A stretch of DNA of 33,286 nucleotides from a virus. A program made the translations under genes and the position numbers. Shown in pieces: positions 16,164-24,384 of this stretch (within the stretch, counting starts at the first letter, position 1; every line of letters begins with the position of its first letter). The notes below the pieces were generated by a model. It had not been told where the DNA came from. It saw only the letters and a program-made list of their open reading frames with translations, and did not search any database. The stretch covers positions 1-33,286 of IMG/VR virus record IMGVR_UViG_3300033145_001790; one strand, given 5' to 3'.

Positions 16164-16992
16164 CAAATCCCCCTTTCACACCTTTCCAATTAGTAGCTAT
16201 TGCATTACTAGTATGAATTGATTCTTGATGGACACAATGAATATGCCAATCTTTTATAAAAAACATAGAATTAATATTTTTAGAAATAGATCGAATAGCA
16301 TCTTCTACAAAAATAGGATTTTTTGCAGCTATCTCAGCAATTAATTGTTCATCCACACGTTTAATAATAGGAAAAGGTAAAGTTTTTATACTTTTTTCAA
16401 GAGTTTCAATAATATCTTCTAACCAAATATATTTATCTTTTTCAACTTCAATATTAACATAAACAAATGATCGTTGAGCATGAGGAAATCCAATAGACCC
16501 ATTTTTAAAAAGATCTTTTGATAATTCAGCACTACATGGGCAATAACTTGCGTATTGAAATTTAACACCTTGAAAAAATCTAAACTTTTTTAATACAGAA
16601 TTATAATGCATTTCAAATTTACAATTATGATATATTGGAAATTGGTTATTACTTTTTGGAGATTTTCTTTTTATTGGAAGTTTAAAATCAAATCTTATAA
16701 ATGAGTTTATAGAGCCAATATTTTTATTTAAATCTTCCATAATTTTTTTAATTAATTTATGTTTAAGAGGTAAATCTAAATACGGTTTTAAAGTTAATAA
16801 TAAACGACTCATTGAGATTCCTTTTGTATTATTATTTAAATTGGTTGTCATTGAAACTTTTGCAACCATTTGTTTAAACCCACCATATTTAGATTCAAGA
16901 GTAAATGGAACTTCAATATTATTAACTCCAACTTGATTAATTGGAATTTTAATTTGTGGTTCTGTAATTTGAATATCAGGTAAATCTGTCAT
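16144..16992 (-). CDS. folE2: GTP cyclohydrolase FolE2 (type IB)
   Basis: FolE2 converts GTP to 7,8-dihydroneopterin triphosphate, the entry to folate and to 7-deazaguanine (preQ0/queuosine) synthesis. The 282 residues show the family landmarks in order: VGVNNIEVPF (21-30), GISMSRL (58-64), the metal-binding Cys loop YCPCSAELSK (150-159), GFPHAQRSFV (168-177) with the conserved His, FVEDAIR (228-234) and ESIHTSNAIA (257-266). Length is normal. It is the first gene after rpoB, with an AAGGAG site directly after the structured repeat at 17005-17050. Phages often carry this pathway to make modified bases in their DNA, but no other pathway gene is in the window. Confidence 0.92.
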   Translation of the reverse strand: MTDLPDIQITEPQIKIPINQVGVNNIEVPFTLESKYGGFKQMVAKVSMTTNLNNNTKGISMSRLLLTLKPYLDLPLKHKLIKKIMEDLNKNIGSINSFIRFDFKLPIKRKSPKSNNQFPIYHNCKFEMHYNSVLKKFRFFQGVKFQYASYCPCSAELSKDLFKNGSIGFPHAQRSFVYVNIEVEKDKYIWLEDIIETLEKSIKTLPFPIIKRVDEQLIAEIAAKNPIFVEDAIRSISKNINSMFFIKDWHIHCVHQESIHTSNAIATNWKGVKGGFDEKYKI

Positions 16993-17004
16993 TTTTTTAA
17001 TCTC

Positions 17005-17050
17005 CTTTATAAGATTGACGCGAGAAAACCTCGTACCCTTGTGGTCAAGG
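17005..17050 (-). repeat. GC-rich structured repeat, copy 2, in the folE2 leader
   Basis: It matches 10263-10308 at 42 of 46 positions. Two of the four differences are a compensating pair (GCC/GGC becomes ACC/GGT) and a third turns C-G into U-G, which supports an RNA stem CCTTG-ACC / GGT-(A)-CGAGG. TTTT follows, then CTCG, which can compete for the CGAG arm. The folE2 Shine-Dalgarno site begins at its downstream edge. It could be an rpoB terminator, an attenuator, or a mobile hairpin. Confidence 0.7.
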
Positions 17051-17073
17051 TAATTGACTGAAAATTAAATAGT

Positions 17074-20070
17074 TTAATTTTCAATTCCAATTACTGTAAA
17101 ATATGCATTTAAAAGTTTAATTGATTCTGGTATTTCATCATATTTTTGAGGCAAATTTATTAAATCAGTATTTACAAACTTTTTAATATATTTATTTTTT
17201 AAATCAATACAATCTGATTTTGTTGTGAAAAATTCAAATAAATTAATAGGTGCATCATGACCTATAAGACACGCATTCTCTTGTTCCCCACATCTCTGAC
17301 CTCCTTTATTTTTTCTTCCTCCTAAAGGTTGTAGTGTGCGGCGTGAATATGACCCAATCCCTCTCGCTGCTAATTTTCCATCAGCTATATGCACCATTCT
17401 AAAAAAGTATATTTTTCCAATAGCAATTTTATTAACTATATTTTGTTGTGAAATTGGATCAAATATTTTTTGTTCTGGTTTAGTATTTGTAAATTTAAAA
17501 GCTTTTTTAATTTGATCAATATTTAATGATTCAAATGGGGGTTGAATAATTGTTAATTCTTTAATAAATTGTTTATCAATTTTATCTGGTAATTGTTTTT
17601 TAAATTGATTATAGTACCAATTATTTTTTGTATTATCAATAATTTTAATATATGATAACAAATGTTCTCTAATTTGTTTTTGGTTCTTATTATCAAACAT
17701 TTGATTTAATTGATTTTTTAAACCACATAAAGTTTCAGATAATTGAAGTTCAAATAATTGACCTATATTCATTCTTGAAATTATACCTAAAGGATTGATG
17801 CAAATATCAACATGTTCCCCAGATTCAGTTAATGGCATTTTATCATGATCTACAATTCTAGAAATAACTCCTTTATTTCCATGTCGATTAGCTAATTTAT
17901 CTCCAACTTGAACTTTTCTAAAAAATATACTATTTATTTCAACTAACATTCCATTAATTTTTTCACCTTTATTTTTAAATTTACCAACATATGAAAATTT
18001 ATTTAAACTATTATCTCTTATAAAAGTGGAAGCTTCAGCTTTATCTAAATTTTCATTAAGAACTTTCTTTAATACATTTTCTTCACTTTTTTGATTTTCA
18101 ATTCTTTCTTCAACCCATTTTTTAAATTCAGGAATTTCATCATTCCATTCATTTGGATAAATATTTACATCTGTTATAATATAATTATTTACTGCTTTTA
18201 AAATAACTTTCTCATTAAATGAAGAACATAAATCAAAAGAAGACATTTCTTTAATTATTGCATATGGATTTCCGGTTTTAATTTTTTCAAGTTTATCTGG
18301 TAATGGTTTATAACAATTTGTATTTAATGATAACAAAACTCGACTAATAGGTAATATAAATGATAAATTTCTACAATGGACAGATGTTAAAATATTTTCA
18401 TCAACTAATTTTTTAGAAATAACAATTCCATCTTCATAATTATTTCCATAATAAGACATAACTGCTGTTAAAAGATTTCGGCCAATATTTATTTTTCCAT
18501 CTTTACAAAAATTACTTTCAGCTAAAATATCTCCAGCTTTAAATTTATCACCTTCATTAACATAAATATTCATAAAGTCTATATTTTCAACATAAATATT
18601 TTTAAATTTAATATTAAAAATTTCAACTTCTTTATCAAGATATTGAACTATAATATATTGATTTCCAATATATACCACATACCCATCTTTTTTAGCTCTT
18701 TTTATAAATTGGGTAAAATCTGTATATAAACCTTCACAACCAGATCTTATTAAAGGTTGTTCAAAATTTTTTAACATAATCGATTGTCGCATTTGGGAAG
18801 AAGACATCTGTAATCTTGTCTGGTCGTCATTTTCACAAAATGGAACTAATGAAACTGGTATTGAAATTGGTTGATGTTTTAAATAATCTGTTCCAAATTT
18901 TAAATTTTTATCTAATATTACATTGGGAATTAAGTTTTGTAAAATACCACAATTATCTCTGTCAGGAGTGTCGACAGGACAGATTCTTCCAAACATAGAT
19001 GAATGAATATCTCGTAAATGTTTAGGCACATTATCTCTTTTAAAACCTCCTGGCCCAAGTAAACTAACACGAGAAAGTTTTGTAAGTTCTTCTATAGGAT
19101 TTATTGAAAAATCAAATTGAATAATATCAGAAACATTACACTCCTTTAAAATCTGAGTTGAATTAATATTAAATTTTGGTTGTTTTGCAGTTCGATTAGA
19201 AATACATAAATCAAAAACAGATTTTGAAATTTTTGAAAATATCATATATTCTAAACATCTAATACGTTTATTTACAAAATAAGTATCATCAATATTTCCA
19301 TTTTTTAAAACATTTATAATTTCTTCTAATATAGAATTTGTCTTAAAAAATCTACTAGATAGAATGTCAATTTTTGGAATTAACTCAAGAGCATATATGA
19401 TATCCTCACCTTTTGATTTTGCATTATATTTTGAATACATTCTACCAACTTCAGCAATAAAATCATCTTGTGTATAATTTTTTGATTCTTTATAAAAAAT
19501 CTTAAGATCATATAAAAGATTTTCGTATAGATTTTTTGAATCTGTAGATACATTTATTTGATTAAAATCATATGTTTTATTAAGATTCTCTGCATTAAAA
19601 AAAGCAAACATTAAAAGAGCTAATGGTACTTTTTTCGATAAAAAACTAACTGTAATAAAAGGTGGTTCTTTTTCTTTAAAAATCATCATAGTTGCAACAT
19701 TTGTACGTAATTTAATATTTTTTCCTCGTGTACATATAGGAATATCAAATAATTGAAAGAGGGGTATTTTCTTTTTTCCATTTATAATTATATAATTATT
19801 ATCTATTAATTTTGGAATTACCATACTTAAATCAATTTCTGAATTTTCTTTTTTTAATCTAATTATTAAATTTTGTTTTACTGTTTTTGATAATTCACCT
19901 GATGAAAATTTTGAATCTTTTAAATATAATTCATTAATAATAAATCCTAAATCCTCAACAGGTTTTAAAATTTCTGAAACTATATTTATGATATTGTCAT
20001 ATTCTTTTTTTCTTATATTAAAAATATTTTTATCTTTATTAATTTTAAAATTTGGGTTAATTATATTCAT
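17074..20070 (-). CDS. rpoB: DNA-directed RNA polymerase beta subunit, phage-encoded
   Basis: This forms half of the catalytic core of a multisubunit RNA polymerase. The 998 residues are shorter than bacterial beta (about 1150-1340), but the universal blocks are present in order. They are LGPGGFKRDNVP and GRICPVDTPDRDNCG (about 336-370, fork/rifampicin region), NNYEDGIVISKKLV (about 538), GDKLANRHGNKGVISRI (about 722) with the active-site-proximal Lys residues, and NPLGIISRMNIGQLFE (about 755). DGKLAARGIGSYSRRTLQPL and GGQRCGEQENACL (about 893-925) form the C-terminal clamp/switch region. CPVDTPDRDNCG differs from bacterial CPIETPEGPNIG, showing deep divergence rather than recent capture. The gene starts right after the HNH stop, and its AGGAG site lies within HNH codons. 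Confidence 0.95.
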   Translation of the reverse strand: MNIINPNFKINKDKNIFNIRKKEYDNIINIVSEILKPVEDLGFIINELYLKDSKFSSGELSKTVKQNLIIRLKKENSEIDLSMVIPKLIDNNYIIINGKKKIPLFQLFDIPICTRGKNIKLRTNVATMMIFKEKEPPFITVSFLSKKVPLALLMFAFFNAENLNKTYDFNQINVSTDSKNLYENLLYDLKIFYKESKNYTQDDFIAEVGRMYSKYNAKSKGEDIIYALELIPKIDILSSRFFKTNSILEEIINVLKNGNIDDTYFVNKRIRCLEYMIFSKISKSVFDLCISNRTAKQPKFNINSTQILKECNVSDIIQFDFSINPIEELTKLSRVSLLGPGGFKRDNVPKHLRDIHSSMFGRICPVDTPDRDNCGILQNLIPNVILDKNLKFGTDYLKHQPISIPVSLVPFCENDDQTRLQMSSSQMRQSIMLKNFEQPLIRSGCEGLYTDFTQFIKRAKKDGYVVYIGNQYIIVQYLDKEVEIFNIKFKNIYVENIDFMNIYVNEGDKFKAGDILAESNFCKDGKINIGRNLLTAVMSYYGNNYEDGIVISKKLVDENILTSVHCRNLSFILPISRVLLSLNTNCYKPLPDKLEKIKTGNPYAIIKEMSSFDLCSSFNEKVILKAVNNYIITDVNIYPNEWNDEIPEFKKWVEERIENQKSEENVLKKVLNENLDKAEASTFIRDNSLNKFSYVGKFKNKGEKINGMLVEINSIFFRKVQVGDKLANRHGNKGVISRIVDHDKMPLTESGEHVDICINPLGIISRMNIGQLFELQLSETLCGLKNQLNQMFDNKNQKQIREHLLSYIKIIDNTKNNWYYNQFKKQLPDKIDKQFIKELTIIQPPFESLNIDQIKKAFKFTNTKPEQKIFDPISQQNIVNKIAIGKIYFFRMVHIADGKLAARGIGSYSRRTLQPLGGRKNKGGQRCGEQENACLIGHDAPINLFEFFTTKSDCIDLKNKYIKKFVNTDLINLPQKYDEIPESIKLLNAYFTVIGIEN

Positions 20071-20934
20071 TCATTTTTTCTCCTTTCTATATTTCTTCTC
20101 ACATACTAATTTTGCTAAAGCTCCAGGTGAACAATCTCCTTGATGCCCATATTTTAAATGGCAATTATTTCCTTTTCCAAATGAACATAAAACCCACCCA
20201 TTTATTGGATCCAAAGACATTTCAGGGTGAGTTTTTTGAGGCATTTCATGATGAACGCTCAATTCATCTTTATTTATATTTCCACAAATTTCACATTGTA
20301 ATTTTCCATATTCTTCTATATTTCTTTTAAAAACTTCGTGTCTGAATATTTCAGATCCTTCACTTCCTAATTCTTCAGTAATATGTCCTGAATTAATTAA
20401 ATCTTGTTTCATTATTTGTTCTGTAGATTTTCCAAAAAGAATACATGATTTTTTGCATTCTTCAGAACAATAGAAATATGAACCTCCATTTCCGCGTTCT
20501 AAACATATAGCTCTATCATAAAGTTGACTCCCAAATAAAATAAACCACCCATCCATTTCTTTTGAGTTTGGACAATTATGATTTTTACAATGACCTTGGA
20601 TTTTTCCAGTTTTTGAATCTTCTTTTAATTCTTCTACTTCAAATAAAAATGGATGTTTTTCTTTCCAATCTTCAAGAGAATAACTTAATTTTTTTCGAGT
20701 TTTTTCTGTATGATGTTTTCCAAAAAATGGATTATTTTTACCTATAAATTTTCCTTTATGACTCTCGCTCATTCTTCTTCTAGATTCTATAGAAGGAATG
20801 AATTTTTTATGTCTCTCACTATTTTTTTTCCTTATAATTGGACATTGACTATAATGACTTTCACAACACCACTGTCCATTTTTAAATTGATATTTCGCCT
20901 CCCTTCCACAACCATAATCACAAATATGGTTCAT
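20071..20934 (-). CDS. HNH homing endonuclease between rpoC and rpoB
   Basis: 287 residues. It has an N-terminal Cys module (HICDYGCGREAKYQFKNGQW then CCESHYSQCP), NUMOD3-like HKGKFIGKNNPFFGKHHTEK and a long conserved middle. The HNH core has CEICG, VHHEMPQK and DPINGWVLCSFGKGNNCHLK. It is a paralogue of the protein at 7444-8571; the shared C-terminus is ELAKLVCEKRYRKGK in that copy and ALAKLVCEKKYRKEK here. The start codon overlaps the rpoC stop as ATGA. The stop is followed at once by the rpoB start, so the endonuclease sits in the polymerase operon with no spacer on either side. It probably targets the corresponding junction in related phages lacking it. Confidence 0.88.
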   Translation of the reverse strand: MNHICDYGCGREAKYQFKNGQWCCESHYSQCPIIRKKNSERHKKFIPSIESRRRMSESHKGKFIGKNNPFFGKHHTEKTRKKLSYSLEDWKEKHPFLFEVEELKEDSKTGKIQGHCKNHNCPNSKEMDGWFILFGSQLYDRAICLERGNGGSYFYCSEECKKSCILFGKSTEQIMKQDLINSGHITEELGSEGSEIFRHEVFKRNIEEYGKLQCEICGNINKDELSVHHEMPQKTHPEMSLDPINGWVLCSFGKGNNCHLKYGHQGDCSPGALAKLVCEKKYRKEKK

Positions 20935-23636
20935 GTTATTCTTTCTCCAATAAGAATTTTATCAATAATTCCTTTATAATTACCTTTATTTAAAAGACCT
21001 TTTAAAATATGTCTTTTTGGATTAGAAAAACTTAAACCTAAAATCCAACTTTCTTGACTTGGTGTCGATTGAATACTAAAATATTCTGGGACTAATTCAT
21101 TTCTATTTTCATAAAGTCTCCATTTTTTATGTTTATACCACATCAATTGAGCTACAATACATTCAAAATGGATATGATAAATATCTTGATTATGAGAATA
21201 AACATCAAATAATTCTGAAGTAATTTCTTTATAAGTTTTTCCTTTAAATTTATGTAATAATTTTGATATTGTTGATAAATCTGCAACAATATCTTTTTGT
21301 TTCATATCTGTATTTTTTCCTTTTTCATTATTTATAATTGCTGATCCACTGAAATGAAACGTCCTTAATATTAACTGAGTTCCTCTTTCCCCTAAAGTTT
21401 GGGCTGCAATAATTCCTATATATTTACTATGTAATTCTTCATATGTATTACCATAACATTTATGACATATATTTTTATTTTTACATAAAATAGGACTTCT
21501 TAATTGAATTGTTTGCCCTAATAAATTTTTAACATCTTCTTTTTTTATTTGTATTAAAATATTATTTTTAATATAAAATCTTCCTATTAACATTTTAGCT
21601 TTTCGTTTTGTATTAATAAAAACTTCTAAACAATCAGTAGTTCCACAATCATCAGAATTTCCTAATTGTAAATTAGCACAAGTAAAAATTAATTTTCTTG
21701 AAAGATAACCAGAAACTCCTGTATTCAACGCTACATCCAAAAGTCCTTTTCGACATCCATATGTCGAATTAAAAAATTCTTTTTCATCTAATCCTTCTAT
21801 CAAACTATGTTTAATAGGAGTTTCTAAAATTTCACCATCAAAATTTGAAATAAACCCTCTTGTTAATATCATTTGTTTAATTTGTTCCCAACTACCTCTT
21901 GCTCCAGATTCAAGCATATAAGCATATTTAAAATTCTTTTTTAAAAATTCTGTAATATCATTATTAGAAAATTTATTTAATTGTTCTATAATATTATCTG
22001 AAGAATATATTTCATTACATATTTTATTTGATTCATTTATTACACATTCATTAAGAACCATAGTAGTTCCAAATAAAGTTGCAAATTTAAATCCTATTCT
22101 TTTTATTTTATCTAAAGTTTTTGTTATTTCTTCAATTGGATATAAATTTTTAATATCATTTAGAATTTCTAATAAACGTTTTTTATCTACTTTTCCAAAA
22201 ACAACAGGGTAATCTTCTGGAAGACATTTATTAAATTCAACTTCCCCCTTACTTATATTTTCATTTTTATATTTTATTATATTTTTATAATCTGGTAAAT
22301 TATTTGTAGTTAAAGCATATATTCCTAAAATTATATCTTGAGTCGGAATAGTTGATAAAGATCCATTAGCTGGACTGCTTAAATTTTTAGTAATAAAAAT
22401 TTTATCTTTTATTTCTTGTTTTGCTTCTTCAGAAATTGGAACATAAACTGCGATACAATCACCGTCAAAATCTGCATTTAATGGAGCACATATCATAGGG
22501 TGTATTTTAATGACAGAATCTAAACTTATTTTGATTTTAAATCCTAACATTCCTATTCTATGTAATGAAGGTTGTCTGTTTAAAATACAAACTTCATCTT
22601 TAATAATCAATTTACATAAATCAAATAAAACTGGAGAAGAATTTTCAATACATTCATCAATAAAAGAAATAGCTTTATTAAGAAGTTTGAATTTTCCGAT
22701 CTCTATTAATTTTTTAGAAATTTGAAGTTTAAATATTTCTAAAACCATTTTATAAGGTAAAATACATTCATCTATCTTTAAAGTTGGTTCTGGAGTAATT
22801 ACAGCTCGACCAGAAAAATCAATTCTTTTTCCTAAAATATTTCCTCTAATAAGCCCTTCTTTTTTAGACATTTTTTCTAAAATATGATGATAAAGTTCAT
22901 TAACGTCTTTTTGTAATTGTTTAAAATAAATATAATATAACTTTTTATTAGTTCTTATATCAATAATTGTATTTTTCATAGATTCTTTTTTTGTTAAAAT
23001 TTGCATATAGAATCTATTTATTTTATCAACTATCTGATTATTTTTTTTAATACCTTTTGCAGCCGGTCTTAAATCTGGAGGTAAAACTATAATTTGATTA
23101 ATGATGAGTTTATCTAAATTATTTTTTATAAGTTTCCAATCTGCAATCTCTTCTGAAAGATTATTTGCAAGATCTTTTATTATTTTTTGAATAGCATTAA
23201 GACCTTCCCAAGTTTCTTTATTTTTTGGAATTAGTTCTGAGTTTGTTGTTATAACATGTTCATCTTCATCTAAATATAAAATACTTTTATCATTTTTCAT
23301 TAATTCAGTTAACGCACCTTTTAAATTAGAACCACCCAATACTATTAATAGATCATAAAATATTGGGTTTATAACAGGAATAGGTAAAATTATTTTTGCA
23401 AATCTTTTTCGACGTTCATTACTATTTACAATATCAACTTTACATATTTCACAATTATTTCCTGATTTAGAAATACCATAATAAGTTCCACATTGACAAG
23501 TATAATTCTTCATTGGCCCAAAAATTTGCTCAGAAAATAACCCTTCAGGATGAAATTTTTTTTTATTCATAATTTTTGTTGTAGTAATTTCTTGTAAATT
23601 TTCACAAAAATTTTGAAAATCTAAAAGTTTTGGCAT
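20931..23636 (-). CDS. rpoC: DNA-directed RNA polymerase beta-prime subunit, phage-encoded
   Basis: This is the catalytic subunit. The 901 residues contain the Mg-binding signature NADFDGD (385-391). Before it come GKRIDFSGRAVITPEP (about 270) and LNRQPSLHRIGMLGF (about 350). The bridge-helix/trigger-loop region is very recognisable: ESGARGSWEQIKQMILTRG (about 575), GLDEKEFFNSTYGCRKGLLD and ALNTGVSGYLSRKL. Zinc ligands are present at the N-terminus (Cys47, 49, 62, 65) and in the second site (DDCGTTDC with NICHKCYG). IGIIAAQTLGERGTQLILRT completes the core. It lacks most lineage-specific insertions and about 500 residues of E. coli length. AGGAG precedes ATG 23636. No alpha, omega or sigma gene is visible in the window. 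Confidence 0.95.
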   Translation of the reverse strand: MPKLLDFQNFCENLQEITTTKIMNKKKFHPEGLFSEQIFGPMKNYTCQCGTYYGISKSGNNCEICKVDIVNSNERRKRFAKIILPIPVINPIFYDLLIVLGGSNLKGALTELMKNDKSILYLDEDEHVITTNSELIPKNKETWEGLNAIQKIIKDLANNLSEEIADWKLIKNNLDKLIINQIIVLPPDLRPAAKGIKKNNQIVDKINRFYMQILTKKESMKNTIIDIRTNKKLYYIYFKQLQKDVNELYHHILEKMSKKEGLIRGNILGKRIDFSGRAVITPEPTLKIDECILPYKMVLEIFKLQISKKLIEIGKFKLLNKAISFIDECIENSSPVLFDLCKLIIKDEVCILNRQPSLHRIGMLGFKIKISLDSVIKIHPMICAPLNADFDGDCIAVYVPISEEAKQEIKDKIFITKNLSSPANGSLSTIPTQDIILGIYALTTNNLPDYKNIIKYKNENISKGEVEFNKCLPEDYPVVFGKVDKKRLLEILNDIKNLYPIEEITKTLDKIKRIGFKFATLFGTTMVLNECVINESNKICNEIYSSDNIIEQLNKFSNNDITEFLKKNFKYAYMLESGARGSWEQIKQMILTRGFISNFDGEILETPIKHSLIEGLDEKEFFNSTYGCRKGLLDVALNTGVSGYLSRKLIFTCANLQLGNSDDCGTTDCLEVFINTKRKAKMLIGRFYIKNNILIQIKKEDVKNLLGQTIQLRSPILCKNKNICHKCYGNTYEELHSKYIGIIAAQTLGERGTQLILRTFHFSGSAIINNEKGKNTDMKQKDIVADLSTISKLLHKFKGKTYKEITSELFDVYSHNQDIYHIHFECIVAQLMWYKHKKWRLYENRNELVPEYFSIQSTPSQESWILGLSFSNPKRHILKGLLNKGNYKGIIDKILIGERIT

Positions 23637-23653
23637 AAAAATTTCTCCTATTT

Positions 23654-23854
23654 TTAAAATTTCTTATTAATAAATTCAGAAAGAACTTTAATATGTTCTT
23701 TAATTCTTTTAGATATTAGTTCATCCATTGCAGGAATTATATATTGAACAATTTGTTTTGCATCTTTACTTGTTATCTTTTCTTGAGTTTTTTGTATTAT
23801 TTTTTGAATAAGTTCTTTGATTTCATTGTCAATCTTTTTATTTTTCATTGTCAT
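23654..23854 (-). CDS. Small helical protein upstream of rpoC
   Basis: 66 residues if started at ATG 23854, which has GAGGAAA about 8 bases upstream; an ATG at 23869 has none. It is entirely helical and Lys/Ile-rich, with KDAKQIVQYIIPAMDELISK as its core. It overlaps the preceding gene by 17 bases and ends 17 bases before rpoC, so the three are co-expressed. A small polymerase-associated subunit is conceivable from position, but no omega-like motif is visible. Function unknown. Confidence 0.6.
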   Translation of the reverse strand: MTMKNKKIDNEIKELIQKIIQKTQEKITSKDAKQIVQYIIPAMDELISKRIKEHIKVLSEFINKKF

Positions 23855-24074
23855 TTTGAATTTCCTCATTTTTTCTTTTTTTTTTGAGTTTATTTTTTAA
23901 AAGTAATTTATTTTTTAAAATTATATGATTAATTTTTTTAGTTGCTTCATAAGTTGCAGCTTTAATTAAATCACTTCCAACTTCACGGCAGATATTTTCA
24001 AGTTTATCCAAAGAATTTAAAACTATATCTAATATTTTATTTTCTTTTTCAAAATTCTGGTTTGATTTCTTCAT
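23838..24074 (-). CDS. Small helical basic protein
   Basis: 78 residues from ATG 24074 with GAGGAAG upstream. It is helical, with ILDIVLNSLDKLENICREVG and a strongly basic tail (KNKLKKKRKNEE). It overlaps the E2-like gene upstream by 26 bases and the next small gene downstream, so translation is coupled through the whole string. I recognise no family. The basic tail could bind nucleic acid. Confidence 0.6.
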   Translation of the reverse strand: MKKSNQNFEKENKILDIVLNSLDKLENICREVGSDLIKAATYEATKKINHIILKNKLLLKNKLKKKRKNEEIQNDNEK

Positions 24075-24381
24075 ATTTTATATCTTCCTCTGTAGGTTTA
24101 AAATAACAATCATTAAAATTATAAGTTGTTAATATATTTTCGATATTTTTTTTAAGAATACTCCCTATTTCAAAATTTATCATTTGAGAAGGAATACAAA
24201 ATTCTCCTAATAGATTAGCATTTGGATGTAAAGATTCAATAAAAAGTGACACAATTTTATTTTTTATTGATTTAATAAAATATTTTCTTATTACATATTT
24301 TTTATGAATATATGTAATTTTAAATAATTTTTTTTCATATATTACTCTTGATGGTATAATAATTTTATTAACAATTTCCAT
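24049..24381 (-). CDS. Candidate E2-like (UBC-fold) protein, short form
   Basis: 110 residues. Four predicted strands (KIIIPSRVIY, LFKITYIHKKYVI, KYFIKSI, IVSLFIES) lead into LHPNANLLGEFCIPS. This places His-Pro-Asn (52-54) seven residues before Cys62, the same spacing as the HPN...G-x-x-Cys active-site loop of ubiquitin E2 enzymes. A helix (MINFEIGSILKKNIENILTT) follows, as expected after the catalytic Cys. The protein lacks the usual first helix and is shorter than the 150-residue UBC core. It starts three bases after the stop of the ThiF-like gene, with its ribosome site inside that gene, so E1-like and E2-like proteins are made together. The E2 assignment is inferred from one motif plus context. 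Confidence 0.5.
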   Translation of the reverse strand: MEIVNKIIIPSRVIYEKKLFKITYIHKKYVIRKYFIKSIKNKIVSLFIESLHPNANLLGEFCIPSQMINFEIGSILKKNIENILTTYNFNDCYFKPTEEDIKYEEIKPEF

Positions 24382-24384
24382 ATT

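Noticed and set aside
17005-17050. The folE2 leader element as a preQ1 or other known riboswitch, hammerhead ribozyme or tRNA fragment
   Set aside because: I could not match the conserved cores of these classes (no CUGAUGA/GAAA arrangement, no tRNA cloverleaf, no preQ1 core), and the second copy sits in a dead gene.
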